DNA of 59,622 nt from Pinguiococcus pyrenoidosus (taxonomy: Eukaryota; Sar; Pinguiophyceae; Pinguiochrysidales; Pinguiochrysidaceae). The stretch covers positions 1-59,622 of the forward strand of contig JAAMXY010000724.1 of NCBI GenBank assembly GCA_019677205.1. Direction: 5' to 3'. Under the pieces are notes generated by a model that searched no databases, was not told the origin of the DNA, and worked only from the letters and a program-made list of their open reading frames with translations. Shown in pieces: positions 38,766 to 48,920 of the stretch (position 1 is its first letter; each line of letters begins with the position of its first letter). The position numbers and the translations under genes were made by a program.

Positions 38766-40577
38766 GCTCGCTTGCGGCGCGAGCTGTGCGCTGCTCCAGC
38801 GGCGCGACCTTTCGGCGTGTCTCCGAAGGTCCAGCGGCGCTCGCGCAGCTCCGCTCGATCCCGGCCGCAGAGGCGCCTCCGCAGTGGTGGCGGTGCCGAG
38901 GAGCGGCTGTCTGCGCCGAAGCGCGGGCTCTGGGGCGCGGCGCGCGGCGGAGGGGCGGGGCGCACAGGCCCTCTTCGGCGTCGAAGCTCCTGGGCGTGGG
39001 CGTGTCGCCACCGCGTGTCCGCCCGACGCTGGCTCCGCGCTGGCACTTCGCACTGGAAACGCCTCTCAAGCCTCCAGCACGCGGCTCCGGCGGCGACTTG
39101 GGCGGCTTCGCGCGCGGCCTGCTCTCCGCTCGCGTGGCAAAGTCGTAAGCGAGAGATGCGGCCAGCCTCGGGAAGCGGGAATTAGTCGAGTGGTGGCGTG
39201 GGACCAACGATGGCTCCGCGCGCGTGAAGCATGGGCAAATAGAGGCCGACGCTTGCTCAAGGGTACTTCAGGCCCGAGAAGCGCGCCGAGTGGATGCGGA
39301 GTCGCCAGTATAGCGCCTGCTTCCGGGTTCCGAAAGCGTTGCTCTGCGGGTGGATTGGCCCGTGGTAGAGTTCAACATCTGACCATTGGAGAACCACAAG
39401 AAAAACAACCGGAAACTCGGCCAATCGAATGGGACGCACCAGCACGGATTATTTCGTTTGACCAAAGGGGAGAGAGCATCACTTCCGGCTTGCCTCGCGG
39501 CCAATGATTCGCCCAGCCCGCTGCAGCAATCCGTGGCGTCAGCGGGTACCCAAACGCAGCTAGCCCCAACTAGCGGCGACAACCAATCTTCGCTGCCAAC
39601 GCGGCCGCAGCGCGTGAACAGCCTCCATAGCGATGAGTTTCCAATTCTGCGTCTGCGTGTCCAGACGCGCGGGCACCCTCTGGCAGAAACCGCCGTTGCC
39701 GTGGCGAAGGCACATTGTGGTCTCCGATCCTCTTCGCGGCACCACGGTCCCATTGGTTCGGTTATCGAGCTCGTCAATCACGCTGTGTTTCGGCGGCCGC
39801 GAGAGTTCCGATCCATTTCAAAAAGAAAACAGAATCTGCGCGGCGATAGCGAAGGCCATACGCGACAAGCCCCTGCCGCCCATTGCGCCCTGAATTGCAG
39901 ATTCCGTTATCTGCGCTGTGCTTCAGCACGGCGACCGCTCCGCTGTCCTCGCATCCTACAGGCGGAGAGAGCACCGGTGCGGCCTCGGACGCCGAACTCT
40001 AACGAAAGGTCGACGTAAGCACCGCGGTGCGCGCGTCGTGGCCCCCAGCCTTTCTTCCCGCGCCTCGCTCTGTGGCCGCTCGAGCGCCTGGGCGCACCTC
40101 GTCGCGGAGTGGTGAGGTACGTGGCGCTGCGCGCCCGCAAACGCCGCTCGCGCCAACCAGGCCTGTGTCAGCGACCTGCGGAAGTCCGCGGAATTTCCGA
40201 GAGGTTGCGCGCCGCACCGGGTGAGCCCGGGGGCCAGGGAGTGTCCGCGACGGAGGGACAAGCTGCTGGCCAGACCGCAAGCTGGGAATGCGCGCGCAAG
40301 GCCTCAGCAGGTCGGTGGCTTCCGCCCCTGCCGTTTGGGGCGGAAGTCGGAGCGAGTTGGTGCCCTCTGCCGTTCGAGGGGCAACACGAGTGGGGATGGC
40401 TGTCTGAGGAAGAGGCTTGAGCAGACGTCTGAAGCTCTAGAGCATCTGGGCCAAGGGCCGATGCAAAAGTCGTGGCGCGGAAACTGACCAAGCCTGTCGC
40501 CTGTCTTCTGTCTTCCTTCTTTTGTCTTCTGGCGTTTTTGGTGGACGTCCGTGCGCAGGTAGATTGTGGACGCCATC
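38766..40577. promoter_or_regulatory. Long divergent intergenic region with CCAAT cluster
   Basis: 1.8 kb between the CXC and ubiquitin-like genes holds no convincing ORF. Seven CCAAT/ATTGG words lie between 39354 and 39756 (39354, 39385, 39421, 39501, 39583, 39641, 39752), well above the roughly one expected by chance in 400 bp. A CCAAT-binding (NF-Y) control region is inferred. Confidence 0.45.
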
Positions 40578-43403
40578 ATGAGTGCGGAAGACATGGCCTC
40601 TGAGGAGGATATCATGGTGCGGATCCGGAGCACGGACGGCCGTGACTACGCGATGGCCGTCACGGAGGACATGTCCGTCGGAGAGCTCAAGGCGCGCGTA
40701 CGCGCCTCCACGGATATTGAAGAGGCCCGCCAGCGGCTCATCTACCGCGGCCGAGTGCTGCAAGACGACGCCAACTCGTTGTCGTCCTACCACATCGAGC
40801 ACAACCACACCATTCACCTGGTCGCCAGGCCCGTGGGCGTCCCAGTGCGCACGCAGCAGCGAGGGACCTCGACGGCCACCTCGGCAACTTCGGAAGACGC
40901 CGCGGCGGGCCCGGGAAACTCGGGGACTGCTGGCAACGCGGGAAATCTGGGGAACTCGGGAGTGGCAGCGCCTGCCACAGGCACCGTTGGAGCGCCCGCT
41001 AGGCGACTGGTCGTTGGAGCGATCGCACACACCTTGCTAGAAGACGTGCTTCACGCTCCCCAGGGCGTTGGCGCAGGTGAGCGAAGCGTGCAGCATAGCT
41101 GGCTTTCGGCTCTTCCCTTCCCATTTCCTTTCTTTTCCTTTCCTTTCTGCTCTGCCTTTCGGATGAGGGTGGAAGAAGAAAGGGAAAAGGACACAAGGGG
41201 GGAGAACGCATGCTGACGTCGATCGTGTATCCACAGTGCGCCACCCGCCTCGGCCGCAGTCCCTCCTCGGGCCACGCATTCGCGAGGCTCAGCAGCTCCC
41301 GTCAGTTGGACCAGCTGCTGGGCGTCTCGGCGGACGAGCGTCGATCTTGAGCACGCTCGCGACCGTGCCCGGCGTCGGCCTGCGGTCGGCCGGACCGGGC
41401 GGGTCGAATTTCGCCAATCGCGCAGAGGAGAACTCGCTGGAGCACATTCGGCAGGCAATCTTGACGATGCGCTCGCTGGTCAGCACCATGGACATCGGCA
41501 CGCAAGTGCGTACGTGGGAGCAGGAGCAAGATGAGCGCCTGAGCGAGTCGCAGTGGGAGGTCCTCGACCCCGCCGCCGAGGCGGACGAGGAGAAAGCGGA
41601 GGACGGCGGGCACCCCATCGCCGAGGAGAAGGAAGACGGGGGCCCCGCGGAGGATGCCAAGAAGGCGCCAGAACCGACGCAGAGCGGTAGCGCAGGGCTG
41701 GAGGAATGGGAAATGGGATCGAGAACCTTCTTCGTCGGGCAGTGGCTGGACGTCAAGGACACCGTCAACCAGTGGCTCGAGGCCACCGTGATGGACGTGC
41801 GGGCCAACTCCCTCTTCATCCACTACAACGGCTGGCCGACGCGCTGGGACGAATGGATCGACGCCGACTCGAGCCGCCTTGCACCGTTCCGCACGCGCAC
41901 GCTCCACTCGGCGAGCGCCCCTTTCAACTCGCCCTCGCCGAACAACCGCGTCGTCAACGCACCCACCACCGGGGGCGAAGACTTCCGCTCGGTCATTCCC
42001 GAGGTGTACAGCGTCTTCATGCGCTGCGCCCCGGCGCTCGGTGCCCTCAGTCGCATGTGTGAGGAGGACCTGGAGGACGAAGCGCTCAATGGCCCGTTGC
42101 CGAACCACGCCAGCCGTGCCGCGCCCAACGCGCCCAATGCGGAGTCGTCTGCGACGGAAGCGAGCGGTCGCTCCAGCGCGCGGGTGGCGCCGGGAATGCC
42201 GTGGGAAGCCGAGCAAGCGCGCGAGATCCGAGTTGCGAACCGGCGCCGCAAGAGGGGCAAGTCCGCGCAGACGCCGGACGTGCGGCCAGCGTGGGCATCG
42301 GAGGACGCGGACTTCGAGGCCGAGGAGGACGGAGAGAAGGCAATGGACACGGAGAGCAAGGATGATAGCACGCCGGCGGTGAGCGAGGAGCGGCTCGCCG
42401 AGGCGCGTCGTCGCCGGCGCCACGTCAACGCAATCGCCCGTCAGCTGGGTCCGCTGCTGGACCGTTTGGGANNNNNNNNNNNNNNNNNNNNNNNNNNNNN
42501 NNNNNNNNNNNNNNNNNNNNNNNNNNNNNNNNNNNNNNNNNNNNNNNNNNNNNNNNNNNNNNNNNNNNNNNNNNNNNNNNNNNNGTCGCGGAAGCGCTCC
42601 CAACTCCTGACCAGGAATCTGTGCGTTCAAGGAGCGTTGGAGAGCTCTTCTCGAGTCCCCGAGCGCGGCGGCGTGGTCCGGGAGCGGACGTGGGACTGCA
42701 GCGGCTGCAGTCGGCATCTGGTCGTCGCAACGACAACAACCCGGAGCGAAGCTTCGAGCGCCTGATCAGCACTCCCGCGCGGGCAGGACCGTTGGGCCTC
42801 CTCGGAGGCGGCGGCAACGTTGATATCCACATCCACGCCATCGTCCCGCTGAGGAACCCCGAGGTCAATCAAGCGGATGCGCCAAGCCCCGCCGTCGTCC
42901 CGACAGTGGCCCGGAACCTTGCGCTGATGAACGAGACGGCGGCTCTGCTGCGCCCTGCGAGCACGGGCATCGCCCAGCCTAGAGTCAATGCGGGCATGCC
43001 CGGCACGCGAGAGGCGGCGCCTGCGGTGATTGCGGGGGCGCAGCCTGGATTCGTGAGTAGCATCAGTCCGCTGCATCATCGCGATCGCGAGGCGCCGGCG
43101 CCGGCGCCGGCGCAGACCACAGCGAGCAACGCAGCGGAGAGCATGGAAGACGTTGCGGACGATAACCAAGACACTGGACTCGAGATCCCGAGCTCGGCGG
43201 GACCCACTAGACGTAGCGAGGCACCAGAAGCCGCTGACGACGGCGCCAGAGAGCAGCGGAGCAGCGGCAGTACCAGGCCAGGCAGATCGCCCCGTACCTC
43301 GGCTGCTCGCGGCCGCCGGAACAGTGAAAGCAACGGCATGGGGATCATGGGTCGGATATCCAGCATGTTTCGGCGGCCGTCATCGTCGTCGTCGGGCAGG
43401 TAG
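40578..43403 (+). CDS. Ubiquitin-like domain + Tudor-knot/chromo-barrel protein (sequence gap inside)
   Basis: Exon 1 (40578-41076) encodes an N-terminal ubiquitin-like fold, from MVRIRSTDGRDYAMAVTEDM to HNHTIHLVARP. Intron 41077-41236 has donor GTGAGC and acceptor TATCCACAG. Exon 2 encodes a segment with ENSLEHIRQAILTMRSLVS, then a Tudor-knot-like domain (FFVGQWLDVKDTVNQWLEAT to HYNGWPTRWDEWID), then charged and disordered sequence. A run of 113 N (42472-42584) interrupts it. After the gap the continuing frame differs from the one before, so the gap size is not exact or an intron lies in it. The ubiquitin-like start with a long disordered body resembles BAG6/Scythe and related chaperone-quality-control proteins, but the Tudor-knot is unusual. 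No C-terminal BAG domain is evident. Confidence 0.7.
42472..42584. other. Assembly gap (113 N)
   Basis: Unsequenced bases lie within exon 2 of the ubiquitin-like/Tudor-knot gene. The frame changes by one across the gap if the N count is taken literally. Confidence 1.
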
Positions 43404-43696
43404 AAGACATCATTTTGGAACGGTTTGTTTGTAAGCAACTGTACAGGAATGGTACTGCAGGAGTAGGCAGGACGGATCTGATTGAATTGGCAGATCTCGC
43501 CCTTTTTCGGCTGAATGGCGATGGCAACCTGCCCCTCAGCCGCTGTGTGATTGGAGAAGCTCGTGTGGCACACTGTACATTGCTTACTGGTACGGAGGCA
43601 GTGTACGGCTTGGACGCTCTCAAGCAAGACTCTTTTGATTTTCTTCTCTGGCACGACGTCAACGGCGCGTCCCTCGAGCTCTGACGATCGGCAGAC

Positions 43697-44990
43697 TCAC
43701 CAGGGAAGCGTCGACGTATCCACGACTCGCCTGACAGGCGCCTTGCCGTCGAGTTTCGAAAGCGTCTCCTGAGCCACCAGCTGGGTCTGCCCGTTGGTTG
43801 CATGCTTGGAAACGAGATCCTGAGCGAAGCGTCGCAAGCCCATGTCCTGTTGCGGCAAGGCGGTTACGTTTTGGTCCTTGAAACTGGGTTGGAGCCGCAC
43901 GACTCCGAACTCTATGCCCCACCCTTTCCTAAACGGAATGCTCACCTCAAACTCGCGTACGATCCGCGGCTGATTTGTCATGACGCAGACGGCCGCCTGG
44001 CAGCCTGCGTACTGGACGCTGTGGCTCCCCGGGAACCTCTTCAATCCTTGCATGATTGCTTTGCAGGCACCGGCCTTGCTAAGCCGCTGCCTTGCGACGA
44101 GATCGCGGTGGCTGAGCGCTGCCACTTCCCCCAAGAACTTCGTGGTCTCCTTCTCGTTGAGGCCATCGATGTCCAACGGGGCAATGTCCTTCTCCGCTGC
44201 CATGCTCAGGTTCTGCAGAATTCGCGAGGCTCTGGACGTGGTGTCATCGATGGCGATGATCCTGGGCGGCCTGTAGGGCTGCTGCCGTGCCGATCCAACG
44301 TACGAGCGGTTGACCTGAACCTCCATCCGGAAGGAATCGGTGGTCTCCTCTCCCACTTCTGCGTCCGCTTCCGGCGCGTCACCTTCCTTGTCTTTCGCGG
44401 CGAGAGCCTCGGCGACCTTTCGCGCATCCCCTGGGCGCTCAACGTACTTGGCGAGAAAGGCTCCGCCTGTTTGGCATTGGTAAGCAAAGCACGGTCGAGA
44501 ATCCAAGAGGAGTGGAAGGAGAGCATCTCCTCGCCGCGGGCGCACCTGAGGCTTTGAATTCCCACAGCAGGACTTTTACGTCATCGTAGCCGTCTTCCAC
44601 TAGCTTAGAAGAGGCAGCCGCGGCGCAGGCACTGGTGAGCCCCGTCTCGCAAAGCCACTCCGATATCTCCGCCGCTTTCATCTCCTGTGCAGCGGTGTCT
44701 TTGGTCTCCTCGTCGCCTTCCGCTTGCGGCTCTCCACGTTTTCGCTCCTCCAGCAGCTTTGCATGCTCCTGAAGCGCCAGCAAGCATCTGCGGCGGTCAG
44801 CCTTCCTGTCGAAGAAGTCCAAGAACTGGGGATCGGCGTCCTCGGTGGCTTGCAGCTCGGCAAGCATGATATCGGCCGTGCTCCAGCCGTCCTCCACGAG
44901 CTTGGTGGCAGCCGCCACCGCATGCGGCGCTGGCACCTGGGCCTTTGAGGACAGCCATGCGCTCAAGTTGCACTGGATCACTTTCTCCAT
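43697..44990 (-). CDS. Tandem SAM-like + armadillo-like protein, unknown (two exons)
   Basis: Exon 1 is 44990-44546 and exon 2 is 44466-43697; the 79-bp intron has donor TCAG/GTGCGC and acceptor CCAAACAG. The 404-residue product starts with two related helical units, LSAWLSSKAQVP...TKLVEDGWSTADIML and ISEWLCETGLTS...SKLVEDGYDDVKVLL, which look like a duplicated SAM-like domain. A long linker follows, then helices resembling an armadillo repeat (LSKAGACKAIMQGLKRFPGS then YAGCQAAVCVMTNQ). Such proteins act as adaptors. No named family was recognised. It is convergent with the preceding gene (293 bp) and divergent from kinesin-9. Confidence 0.65.
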
Positions 44991-45460
44991 CGCTTAAGCT
45001 CGCTGTGGCGTCGCGTTGCGAGACTTGCAGGAGCTTGGGCTGGGTTCGACGCCTGTGATTGGCTAGGGCTGCTTTCACTCTGGAGGCCATACTCGGAAAA
45101 TAAAAATTACTCTAAAATTTTTGTCCCTCTGCATTGGCTGAAGCCAGTCATTTCCACTAGTGAAACGCCGCTTCATTGGCCACTTCAAATTCGCCTCTGC
45201 AGGTTCCCTGAAACCGGCCGACCCAAGCGAAAAAACCGTACGAGGCAACTTCCTCGCGCCAACGCCTTCTGCTCCAGCAGCAGATGCCTCCGAGCTGCCT
45301 GCCGTTGCTGGCCAGGCACCGCTAGGGGAGGGGGCCTGCTGTCGCATGCCGTCAGCTTCCGCGTAGGAACGTCCCGAGTCCCGTTGCCTCTGCAGCGTCC
45401 AGGGCCTCTCGCAGGCCTGCCAAGCGGAGGGGCAGCGGCGGAGCGACAGAGATCGGCGCC
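44991..45460. promoter_or_regulatory. Divergent promoter region with three ATTGGC boxes
   Basis: ATTGGC occurs at 45058-45063, 45133-45138 and 45175-45180, all in the same orientation (GCCAAT on the minus strand). An AT-rich block AAAATAAAAATTACTC lies near 45096-45112. The arrangement suggests a CCAAT-driven bidirectional promoter. Confidence 0.5.
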
Positions 45461-47911
45461 ATGGGTCGCGACACGGTCAAGGTGTGCATCCGCACGCGGC
45501 CCTCCGTCACCTTCGCGGACGACCAGCTGCTGCTGAACCAGGCCAGCGGCGGCGTGACGGTGAAGCTGCAGACGGCGCCTGACGACGGTGAGTGGCGCCG
45601 TCGACTTGATCGCCGCTTCGCCAGCGGTCCGAGAGCCTCGCTAAGCTGTGGACTCATCTGCTTGGCCTTTCTGGTAGGCCTCTTCAGCAACCGCGAGAAC
45701 AGCTTCAGCTTCAACTTCCACCAGCTGCTGCACAACGTGGCGCAGGATACGCTGTACGACACCGTCGCCAGGGACGTGGTGCAGGGCGCCATGGACGGCA
45801 TCAATGGCTGCCTGATGGCGTACGGCCAGACCGGGTCGGGCAAGACCTTCACCATGATGGGCGACACGCAGAACTACGAGCACCGCGGCATCGCGCCGCG
45901 AGCGCTGGCGCACATCTTCTCGGAGGTGGCGAGTCGGCCAGAGATGGACATTCGCGTCTCGTGCACCTACTTGGAGATCTACAACGAGCGCATCTACGAC
46001 CTGCTGGGCGACCTCCAGAACGCCGACACCAAGACGGAGTTCACCATCGCCGAGGACCGCAAGGGAAAGGGAGTCTACGTGAGGGGCCTCACCGAGCCGG
46101 AAGTCAAGTCCGAGGAGGATGCGCTGAACTACCTCTTCGCCGGCGAGCTGAGCCGCACCACGGCGCAGCACCTGCTCAACCGGAACAGCAATCGATCGCA
46201 CTCCATCTTCACGGTGTACATCCAGCAGCGGCCCAAGTCCGGCGTGAGCGAGAAGGTGCTGACGTCCAAGCTGTGCCTCGTGGATCTCGCGGGGTCGGAG
46301 AGGCTCAAGAAGACGCTGGAGCAGAGCGACGGCCGCCTCGTGGACGAGACGCTCAAGAAGGAGAGCATGTGCATCAATCAGAGCTTGACGTACTTGGAGC
46401 AGTGCGTGGTGGCGCTGGGTCGCCGGGGCAACCAGCACATTCCATATCGGCAGACGAAGCTGACGAACGTCTTGAAGGACAACCTGGGGGGCAACTGCCG
46501 CACGACGATGATCGCGTGCATCTGGGGCGAGTCCCAGCACATCGAGGAGACCATCTCCACGCTGCGCTTGGCGTCCCGGATGATGCACGTGAAGAACGAG
46601 GTGCACTCCATTGAGGTGCTGGACCCGATGCAGATGATCAAGAGGCAGGAGACCATCATCAAGGAGCTCAAGGCGGAGCTGCTCATGCACGACGCCCTTG
46701 GCGAGCGGACAGGGGTGGTCTACGACCCCTTCACGCCGGAGCAGCAGGAGGAGGTGAACCTGCAAGTTCGGAAGTACATCGCGGCGAAGAGCGAGGACGA
46801 CGCGAAGGAGCATCTGCAGATACGCAGCGTGCGCCACATGTACGAGATCTGCAAGCAGTTCAAGTACCTGGTGCGGGAGATCGCCAGCGACCCCACGGCG
46901 GGGTCGGCGAAAGGAGGGGACGAACGCAGCGCCGGCGACGTCGCGCAGGCACTCCTGGACGGGGAAGGGCTCAACAGTGGCCCGGCTTCCGACCTCGAGC
47001 GGCAGTCCCACTACGTTGGCGAGCAGGACAAATCGAGCGGGTTCAACGTCGGTCGCGCTTCGGACGCCTCAAGGCCGGTCTCTGGCAGTGCAGGCTCCCG
47101 CAGGCTGGGCACGGCCGAGTCGCAAAAGCTGCCGGAAAGCACTGCTGGGCAGGACTCTGCGGTGGGCGCAGACGCCAGCGGTGATATCGGCGACGGCCAG
47201 AGCGTCCAAGGCGACGCGCTGGATGAGACGGGGACCGTGGCCTCCGAGGTCATGGAAATCCCCAACGTCCACAAGCTCAAGGGCGACAAGGAGCGCGCCT
47301 ACCAGATGTACAAGAGGACCCTGGGCAGGGAGAGCAACGACCGAATAGTTGCCACAAAGAAGGAGATCAAGAACCTCCGTGCCCGCGCCAGATCAGCCGC
47401 CATGAGCGTCAACGCCGCGAAGATCGAGATCGATCAGCTCACGGAGGGCCTCCGAGAAAAGCGGCAGGAGCGCGAGAAGATGAGCGCCAACGGAGGTCCC
47501 ATGACCGAGGATGGCCAGGAGATCATCGACGAGGACGAGTACGACATGATGGTGAAGCTGAGCGAGGCCAAGCAGGACTACCGCCGAGCCTTCGGCGACC
47601 TGCAGGCGCTGCGGAAGGAGATGGAGGAGCACGAGCGGGAACTGGAGGACCTGAAGATCACCTCACTGAAGAACTTCGACGCTTGGTTCAACACGGCGCT
47701 AGTGGACCATTCTCCTGGGGTCGCCGCCCTGGAGGACGACGCAGCTCACCTGGACGACGGCGAGAAGTTCCAGCTCATGGAGGAGCACCGCGTCTTGGAC
47801 GCCAATCCCGACGCCCTCGCCTTCTTCCACGCACAGAAGACTCGAAGGGCCACGCAGACGCAAAACAGCGTGGCGCTTCGGCAGCTCCATCGGAACAAGC
47901 GGCACCTGTAG
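45461..47911 (+). CDS. Kinesin-9 family motor (KIF9/KIF6-like)
   Basis: The motor domain fills the first ~350 residues: P-loop AYGQTGSGKTFTMMG, switch I NRNSNRSHSIF, switch II LVDLAGSERL. The neck and coiled-coil tail end with the kinesin-9 style region (MTEDGQEIIDEDEYDMMVKL to SLKNFDAWF). Kinesin-9 motors work on the central pair and axoneme of motile flagella. Intron 45588-45677 (90 bp, donor GTGAGT, acceptor TGGTAG) is a multiple of three without stops. Removing it joins TAPDDG to LFSNRENSFSFNF, as in other kinesin-9 proteins, and leaves about 786 residues. The gene stops 39 bp short of the convergent pICln stop. Confidence 0.9.
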   Translation: MGRDTVKVCIRTRPSVTFADDQLLLNQASGGVTVKLQTAPDDGEWRRRLDRRFASGPRASLSCGLICLAFLVGLFSNRENSFSFNFHQLLHNVAQDTLYDTVARDVVQGAMDGINGCLMAYGQTGSGKTFTMMGDTQNYEHRGIAPRALAHIFSEVASRPEMDIRVSCTYLEIYNERIYDLLGDLQNADTKTEFTIAEDRKGKGVYVRGLTEPEVKSEEDALNYLFAGELSRTTAQHLLNRNSNRSHSIFTVYIQQRPKSGVSEKVLTSKLCLVDLAGSERLKKTLEQSDGRLVDETLKKESMCINQSLTYLEQCVVALGRRGNQHIPYRQTKLTNVLKDNLGGNCRTTMIACIWGESQHIEETISTLRLASRMMHVKNEVHSIEVLDPMQMIKRQETIIKELKAELLMHDALGERTGVVYDPFTPEQQEEVNLQVRKYIAAKSEDDAKEHLQIRSVRHMYEICKQFKYLVREIASDPTAGSAKGGDERSAGDVAQALLDGEGLNSGPASDLERQSHYVGEQDKSSGFNVGRASDASRPVSGSAGSRRLGTAESQKLPESTAGQDSAVGADASGDIGDGQSVQGDALDETGTVASEVMEIPNVHKLKGDKERAYQMYKRTLGRESNDRIVATKKEIKNLRARARSAAMSVNAAKIEIDQLTEGLREKRQEREKMSANGGPMTEDGQEIIDEDEYDMMVKLSEAKQDYRRAFGDLQALRKEMEEHERELEDLKITSLKNFDAWFNTALVDHSPGVAALEDDAAHLDDGEKFQLMEEHRVLDANPDALAFFHAQKTRRATQTQNSVALRQLHRNKRHL

Positions 47912-47950
47912 GCCAGGCCGAAGCCGCGCGAAGAGAAAGCATCCGAGGCC

Positions 47951-48550
47951 CTAAGCTTGCTTCCGGTCTCCGTCCGCTTGTGCATCATCTTCCGCCGGCG
48001 CCTCGTTCACCACCAGCAAGTCATCCAGTCTGGACAGATGCGCCTCGCCCTCCTCGTCCAAGTCGCCAGCCACGAAGCCCTGGGCGCCGAGGAGAGCGCC
48101 AAAGCCACCGAAGATCCCGGCGGCGTTCTCGTCCGCGTTGGGATCCGGGTTGAGCTCCACTGCCCGCGAGAACACCGCGAACATCCCGTGCAAGGCGTCC
48201 GCATCTCGAGGCGCGAAGAACGCCTCGCCACCGCTGATACCCTCGTCGCCGCTCTGGGCAACTTTCACTCCGGCACTGGCGTCGGCGCTAGAGGCGTCTT
48301 CGCCTTCATACTGGCAGTACAGACACGGAGTCTGTCCAGGTGACTCATCTCGAGTCACCGCGTGCAGCACCACCCTTTGGAAGGGAACTTCCAAGATGGA
48401 GGCGTCGCTGGCGGCCTCGCGGAACACGAACCGCCGCGAAGTGACGCACAACGTCCCCTCGGGCCCTTCGCCGCTGTCGCGCGACGCGTACACCACGTTC
48501 TCAAAAGCGTGCAGCAGCTCCTCGCCCTCCTCTAAAGACAGCTCAGCCAT
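47951..48550 (-). CDS. CLNS1A: pICln, methylosome subunit / Sm chaperone
   Basis: The 199-residue protein has the pleckstrin-like fold of pICln: GTLCVTSRRFVFRE, VPFQRVVLHAVTRD and CLYCQYEG strands, with acidic loops and an acidic C-terminus (DDLLVVNEAPAEDDAQ). pICln holds Sm proteins in a ring for arginine methylation by PRMT5 and passes them to SMN/Gemin2. The start is the ATG at 48550; the frame is open further upstream, but that part lies in the promoter and does not resemble the family. It is divergent from the S28 peptidase by 370 bp. Confidence 0.82.
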   Translation of the reverse strand: MAELSLEEGEELLHAFENVVYASRDSGEGPEGTLCVTSRRFVFREAASDASILEVPFQRVVLHAVTRDESPGQTPCLYCQYEGEDASSADASAGVKVAQSGDEGISGGEAFFAPRDADALHGMFAVFSRAVELNPDPNADENAAGIFGGFGALLGAQGFVAGDLDEEGEAHLSRLDDLLVVNEAPAEDDAQADGDRKQA

Positions 48551-48920
48551 CGCGAGCGACGATCGCGCGCGCTGTGAAGCGGGCACGGCGCTCAGCTGAC
48601 GGGGCTCGTTTTGAATCTTCTGTGGCGCAGAAAGCGCGGGAAACGTCCCATCCCTACCGTGTGACAGATGGAGAAGAGGGGACAGGTCATGACAGACGGA
48701 CCCAAGCAGAATCCAGGACAGACGCTGAAAAGGGAAACCGAACGGCAGTTCAGGGACAGACGCCCAAATCAACATCAACATCAAGTGCGCAGGCGCCACA
48801 GAAGATCCGCAGCGCCGCGTTTCGCGAGATCCGTTGAGCACAGTTCGCCACTCTCGCTTCCAGCTCCTGCGCATAGGCTTTCCACAGCTTGTCGCGGGCG
48901 ACGCGAGGCGCTGGTACATC
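48551..48920. promoter_or_regulatory. Divergent intergenic region, pICln / S28 peptidase
   Basis: 370 bp between two start codons. Frames are open in several directions but none looks like coding sequence. No CCAAT cluster was seen here. Confidence 0.35.

Noticed and set aside
36721..39507. 928-codon plus-strand ORF antisense to the CXC gene
   Set aside because: It mirrors the CXC frame, reads the poly-Gln tract as poly-Leu and shows no domain; GC-rich third positions keep antisense frames open.
38800..40560. Several 60-210-codon ORFs between the CXC and ubiquitin-like genes
   Set aside because: No domain, no splice-consistent structure; overlapping frames on both strands are typical of GC-rich non-coding DNA here.
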